Below are positions 59,995-64,000 of a stretch of 64,000 bases of DNA, piece by piece. Under the pieces are notes generated by a model. That model made no database searches. It had not been told where the DNA came from and was given only the letters and a program-made list of their open reading frames with translations. The stretch covers positions 637,156 through 701,155 of the forward strand of contig ONZQ02000007.1 of assembly GCA_900312665.1 (NCBI GenBank). Reading direction: 5' to 3'. The stretch is from Cephalotrichum gorgonifer. Its lineage: Eukaryota; Ascomycota; Sordariomycetes; Microascales; Microascaceae. The position numbers were made by a program, and so were the translations under genes. How positions within the stretch are numbered: position 1 is the stretch's first letter; each line of letters starts with the position of its first letter.

Positions 59995-61101
59995 CTAGGT
60001 CCGGGCCGAGGAGCGGGGTCTAGGCCGGATAGTGGCCCTGGTTGAGATTTCTGAGCCGTTGCTCGGGCTCGGGGTGCTGCTGGAGCTGGACGAGCTATCT
60101 TCCCGATGCCGAGATTGCTGCCGGGTCTTTCGGTGAATGGGCCGCGGCGACCGTGTCCTCCGTCGAGCCCCCCGGGTAGCCGGCCGATAAGCGTGGATAC
60201 CTCGTCTCGGTTTGGGGCTGGCTGTACGATCAGGGCGGCTGTGGGCTCGATCACCACGTCTGGATCTTCTGGGAGATCGCCGAGCGAGGGGACTTCGGCG
60301 CGAGAACGACGGGGAGTGCGGACTTTGCAATGAGCCTGGGGGCGGGCTCGTCGGGGACCCGCTAACAGTGGAAGCATGGCCTGTAGGTAGCCTTAGAACA
60401 CGCATCAGCCGCTGCCTCAGTGTGGGTTTGTGGGGTGCAGCGAACGGCAAGGGAAAACCAGACACATGGCCAACGTTCCCTGCATGCCACGCGTCGGGCC
60501 ATGGACCTTGGCCGTACCCGCCGGCCGGGGTGTACCCTCCTCGCTGGGGTAGACTGTTATAAGCATCAAGTGGAACTCCCGCTATCGGTACCTGCTGGGC
60601 GGGTTGCTGGGTGCCATATGGTACTGACGTTGGCCCAGGTGTGTGGAAGGTGGGAGGGCGCTGACCACCGTCAACAGGACTGTACATGGCAGAAGCGGTC
60701 CCTCCACTAGGGATAGCATAGGTCTGCACAGTCGCCCCCGGCGGGGCTACGACGTGACCAGGCGGCGCGTAAGTGCTATAGGCATACGGTACCTGGACTG
60801 GCTGATATGCAGGAGGAGGCGGAAGTATCACGGGCACCGAGACGGCCCGCGGTCGACGGGGCACCCGCGGGTATCGTACGTGAAACAACTCGAGTGCGAC
60901 CTCCCGGTCGGCCTTCCTGCTCCTCAAGAAACAGATGTAGACGATGCCGAGGATGGTGGCCGTGACGATGATACTGAAGAGAATACCGAATTGCTCGGCG
61001 TCGCTGAGGCAGGACCAGCCCGAGCATCTGGTGTGAACTGTTGGGATCGGGGCGACGGGGCCGGATGAGGATTCTCGGTGAGTTAGTATGGGTAGCATCA
61101 T
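59995..61101 (-). CDS. Single-span membrane protein with Ser/Arg-rich tail
   Basis: Open frame of 368 residues. A short N-terminal ectodomain with two Cys (CSGWSCLSDAEQ) precedes one hydrophobic helix (about residues 38-58, FGILFSIIVTATILGIVYIC) followed by a basic stop-transfer RSRKADRE. The cytosolic part is Pro/Tyr/Gly-rich (APPGHVVAPPGATVQ, QRGGYTPAGGYGQGPW) and ends in a long Ser/Arg region with RRSPRRSRRG and seven or so Ser in a row, similar in composition to SR-type or phospho-regulated tails. Proteins with this order (short Cys-containing exterior, single helix, Pro-rich interior) are common orphan membrane proteins in Sordariomycetes. No family function is known to me. An intron near the start is possible but not needed. 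Confidence 0.65.
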   Translation of the reverse strand: MMLPILTHRESSSGPVAPIPTVHTRCSGWSCLSDAEQFGILFSIIVTATILGIVYICFLRSRKADREVALELFHVRYPRVPRRPRAVSVPVILPPPPAYQPVQVPYAYSTYAPPGHVVAPPGATVQTYAIPSGGTASAMYSPVDGGQRPPTFHTPGPTSVPYGTQQPAQQVPIAGVPLDAYNSLPQRGGYTPAGGYGQGPWPDAWHAGNVGHVSGFPLPFAAPHKPTLRQRLMRVLRLPTGHASTVSGSPTSPPPGSLQSPHSPSFSRRSPLARRSPRRSRRGDRAHSRPDRTASPKPRRGIHAYRPATRGARRRTRSPRPIHRKTRQQSRHREDSSSSSSSTPSPSNGSEISTRATIRPRPRSSART

Positions 61102-61886
61102 TGAGCTCTAAAAAGTCAGCTGCGTATGTTGAGTTATCCCCTGGCTTCGGGTTGCCTCTTGATTGTCAGGTAACTGAGCCTCACATTCTGGTTCGCATCC
61201 CTGGAATGTCGAGACTAGAACGATTGGGTTGAGGAGATCAATGCACCTAGAGGAGAGATTCCAAATTAGATTTGCTCTCGCCAAAGTCTTGATGTTGGAT
61301 TGCGCTCCTGCTCTTGCACGATGTAAGAGTTGGCTCTTAGATGGGGAGTACTGAATCGATTGGGAAAGTGGGAGTGTTTAAACATAGGACAAGCGGAATG
61401 TTCCCCGGGAGTAAAGACAGGAAGACGGAGTACATGCAGTACAGAACACACGGGAAGCGGAACGTACATAGAGTATAAACGGGCGAGGTTGACGCATTTT
61501 GGGGTCTCGGGGCAACCGCCCTTGGTGATATGAGCACGAGGATCGCTCTTTCCGCCTTCACTCGGGCATGTGCGGGGGCACTTGCCTTGTAGCCTCACTA
61601 CCTCACATCACATCTCCCCTCACCTCATCTTACCTCTCACGCGGAGATTCCAGGTGGCCATACGGATTCTATCAAACAAGATCCATTTCTTCTAGTTATC
61701 GTACTTGTACAACCGATCTTTTTAAGGGCGAAGTCGCGGTAAAACTCCCATGCAACTTGATAATCCCCCGCCCCTTACACCCTGAATACCGAAAAAGAGA
61801 AAACAACCCCTATCCCCTGCCCTCCTGGACCCGGATATATCAGTCTGCCAAAAGTACAAGACCAGGACAAGCTAAGATAGGGCGGT
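61102..61886. other. Intergenic region
   Basis: Promoter side of the single-span protein gene and 3' flank of CTR9. No gene is seen. Confidence 0.5.
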
Positions 61887-64000
61887 CTACTCATCGTCCT
61901 CATCTGCGTCGACCATGCTCGTGTCCTTCGCAGCTGGTTCTTCGGCATCGGACTCGTCACTGGCCGCCCCCTTCGACTGACGCTCCTCTGCGTCCTCGTC
62001 CTCCTCATCGCTCTCGACAACCCTGGCCCTCCTCCCCCTAGGTCGCCGACTCACTCCCTCGTTCTCGTCATCCCTGTCCTCGTCGTCACTCCCCTTCCCT
62101 CCCTCATCCACATCCATCCTCTCGTCCCCACTCTCCCCAGCATCATCCCTCTCGCCCTCGTTATCGGACTCCAGAGTCGCAGACCGCTCGAGCGCCCTCT
62201 CAGCCCTTTCGAGAGCATCGTCGTCGCCCTCGTCTGAGTCGTCGCTGTCGACGACAATCTCTGCCGACTTGTACTTTGAATTATCCACCTTGGGCGCCTT
62301 CTTCCTCTTCTTCGCCGGCCGGTCATCCTCGGATTCATCTCCCTCGTCAGCCACCTTCTTTTTCCGCGATCCCCTCTTCGCCTTACCCTCGCCCGTCGCC
62401 CTCGGCGCCGCCTTGCGCTTCCGCTTAATCTTTTCACCCGTCTCCTCATCCGTTGTCATATCGGCGGCCGCCCTCGCCCTCTCTCGCTCCAGCCTCTCCT
62501 TCTCTCGCTCTAGCCTCTCCTGCGCCAGCGCTGTGTCTCTCGCGACGATCTCCTCTCGCTCCTTCCGGATGCGCTCCTGCTTCTCGAGCTCGAGATCGAG
62601 GGCCTTCTGCCGCTCCTCCTCCCGCCTCTTCAACTCCGCTTGACGCTGTTCGAGCGCCGCCTGCAACTTCTCCTTGTTCTTGTCCTCGTACTCCTTCTGG
62701 CTCGCGATCGCGCGCTCGAGCTGCTTGCGCTGCGTGTTCCGCGCCATGTTTGCTCGCTGCTCGACATCGTGCTTGGGGTATGGCGTGTTTGGGTGGGCGG
62801 CTATCTCATCGAGCGAGGTAATAGCTGCCTCGAGCCCCTCCACCGCTTCCTCGAGCTGCTGCACGGTACGCTGCTTCTCCGAGAGGTTGTAGATGGTTGA
62901 CGCCAACTGGATCTGAACAAAGGCGACATTGAACTTGTAATGGATCTGGTCTGGGGCAGCTTCCAGCGCCTGCAATTCACAGTTAGCAGCAACACACAAA
63001 ATTGTCTAACCAACCACCCATCCCCTTTCTCGGGCACATTGTAAAACTTACCTTCTTAGCGCACTCCAACGCGGACTGGTACGCATCCAGGTCCCGATCG
63101 GACCTGCCCTTGTTGAGCCACGTACGTCCAAGGCACGAGAGGATGACAGTATCATTCTCCTTGCCCTCCTTGGCCAACGCCGCCTCATAGTGTTCAATCG
63201 CCTTGTTGAACTGTCGAAGCTCGGCGTATATGTGGCCCAAGTTGACATAGACATGTGCGTCCCTCACCGTCTCCCGGACCTTCACCAGGATGGAGAGTGC
63301 ATTTTTGAGATCCTTCTTGTCTTCGGCCAATGCGATGGCAATGCCCATCGCAGCATATGCATTCTTCGGATCAAGCGACAGAGCCTTCTCGAAGAATTCG
63401 ACCGACTTGCTGTAGATCGCACTTCGCTTCTGTTTCTCAGACTCCGTTTCTCGTCGCATCTCTCGTGCCTGCGCAAGGTACATGTTGCCCATGCCCACTA
63501 GGGCATATCGGTCGTGCTTGTCGTGGTGTTGAAGGGTGTGCTTATAGTGGCGGAACTCGGGATCCTCGTTCAGGTTTACTGCCTTCTTCTTTGTGACCTT
63601 GCCAAGATACCAGCCGTAGAGCGCGCGCACCTCGAGGTCGGTATTGTTGTCCTGGTAGAGCTTCGCCACCGCATCCGGCCCTTCTTTATGCGGGTTCTTG
63701 CGGAGCTTGATGTACGCGAGGCGCGTCTGGGCATCGATGTAGTCGTCGTGCCGAGCGAGGAGCTTCTCGTAGACCTCAATAGCCTGGTCCGTCATCCCTC
63801 GACTTTCGTAGCTCCGCCCGAGGTTGAAGCTGATCGTGGTGACGAGAGCGTCTGTGTCGGCGTTCTCGTCGCTCGAGTCGGCTCGGATGCATGCCCCCAA
63901 AGCTGCTTCGAACATGTCACTAGCCTGGTCGTGCTTTTCGGCCTGGGAGTAGAAGCATCCGATATTGTTGAGGAGTTGCGGGGGGAGGAACTTCCGGAGG
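61887..64000 (-). CDS. ctr9: CTR9-like TPR subunit of the Paf1 complex (partial, 5' end outside)
   Basis: Two visible exons, 63052 to the right edge and 61887-62969, give the C-terminal 676 residues; the 82-nt intron (donor GTAAGT, acceptor TTGCAG) joins ECAKK to ALEAAPDQ in phase 0. The left half consists of tetratricopeptide repeats: LNNIGCFYSQAEKHDQASDM, YESRGMTDQAIEVYEKLLA, FEKALSLDPKNAYAAMGIAI, and HIYAELRQFNKAIEHYEAAL. After the repeats comes a long charged coiled coil (EELKRREEERQKALDLELEK and onward), then a Lys-rich and finally a strongly acidic Ser/Asp/Glu tail ending DADEDDE. This order is that of fungal CTR9 (Tpr1), the scaffold of the Paf1 transcription elongation complex, which supports histone H2B ubiquitination and H3K4 methylation. 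Acts in the nucleus. Nothing looks broken; the gene simply continues beyond the window. Confidence 0.92.

Noticed and set aside
62051..62900. Arg/Ser-rich open frames over the CTR9 tail
   Set aside because: Arise from the repetitive acidic and Lys-rich coding sequence read in other frames.

Overview
The window is nuclear DNA of a filamentous ascomycete (Pezizomycotina, most likely a Sordariomycete; the class is inferred from gene content only). Coding exons are GC-rich. Introns are short (59-160 nt), with GTRNGT-like donors, CTAAC/CTGAC-like branch points and YAG acceptors. The recognisable genes are typical of this group: a PX-BAR sorting nexin, CTR9, mitochondrial HTD2, a Yap1-binding protein, PBN1, a fungal caspase-like protein and a TALE homeobox factor. 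Many long overlapping reading frames are shadows caused by the high GC content of the real genes.

Layout. 1-19.97 kb is a gene desert. I found no convincing gene there, only microsatellites, homopolymer G/C runs, one 219-nt assembly gap, and a very frequent family of short motifs built on TACNNGTA (for example TACGAGTA, TACAAGTA) and TACGGAGTA. 19.97-21.37 kb (+) is a three-exon TALE/KN homeobox gene. 21.4-27.26 kb is again without a supported gene. 27.26-30.61 kb (-) is a four-exon gene whose reconstructed 1013-aa protein joins a caspase-like domain, a charged repeat, a degenerate homeodomain-like segment and a rhodanese-like domain. It is divergent from PBN1 (31.62-33.20 kb, +), followed by an FAD-linked lactone-oxidase-type enzyme (34.27-36.44 kb, +).

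The second half is denser. It holds a Cas1p-type polysaccharide O-acetyltransferase (37.31-40.00, -), a small Ser-rich protein (42.5-42.9, -), a four-exon multi-span membrane protein (45.31-47.16, -), an F-box-type protein (47.96-49.56, -), a Yap1-binding-type protein (50.75-52.63, +), two basic unknown reading frames that may be one gene (53.08-54.29, -), HTD2 (54.63-55.67, -), an intronless tRNA-Thr(AGT) (56.04-56.11, +), a five-exon SNX41/ATG20-type sorting nexin (56.68-58.91, -), a single-span Ser/Arg-rich protein (60.0-61.1, -), and the C-terminal 676 residues of CTR9, which runs off the right edge (-).

The genes do not form an obvious pathway. They look like housekeeping and lineage-specific genes next to a long accessory-like desert. 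The most unusual item is the caspase-like/homeodomain-like/rhodanese-like fusion. Exon joins were worked out by hand from splice signals, phase and family resemblance, and have no transcript support.
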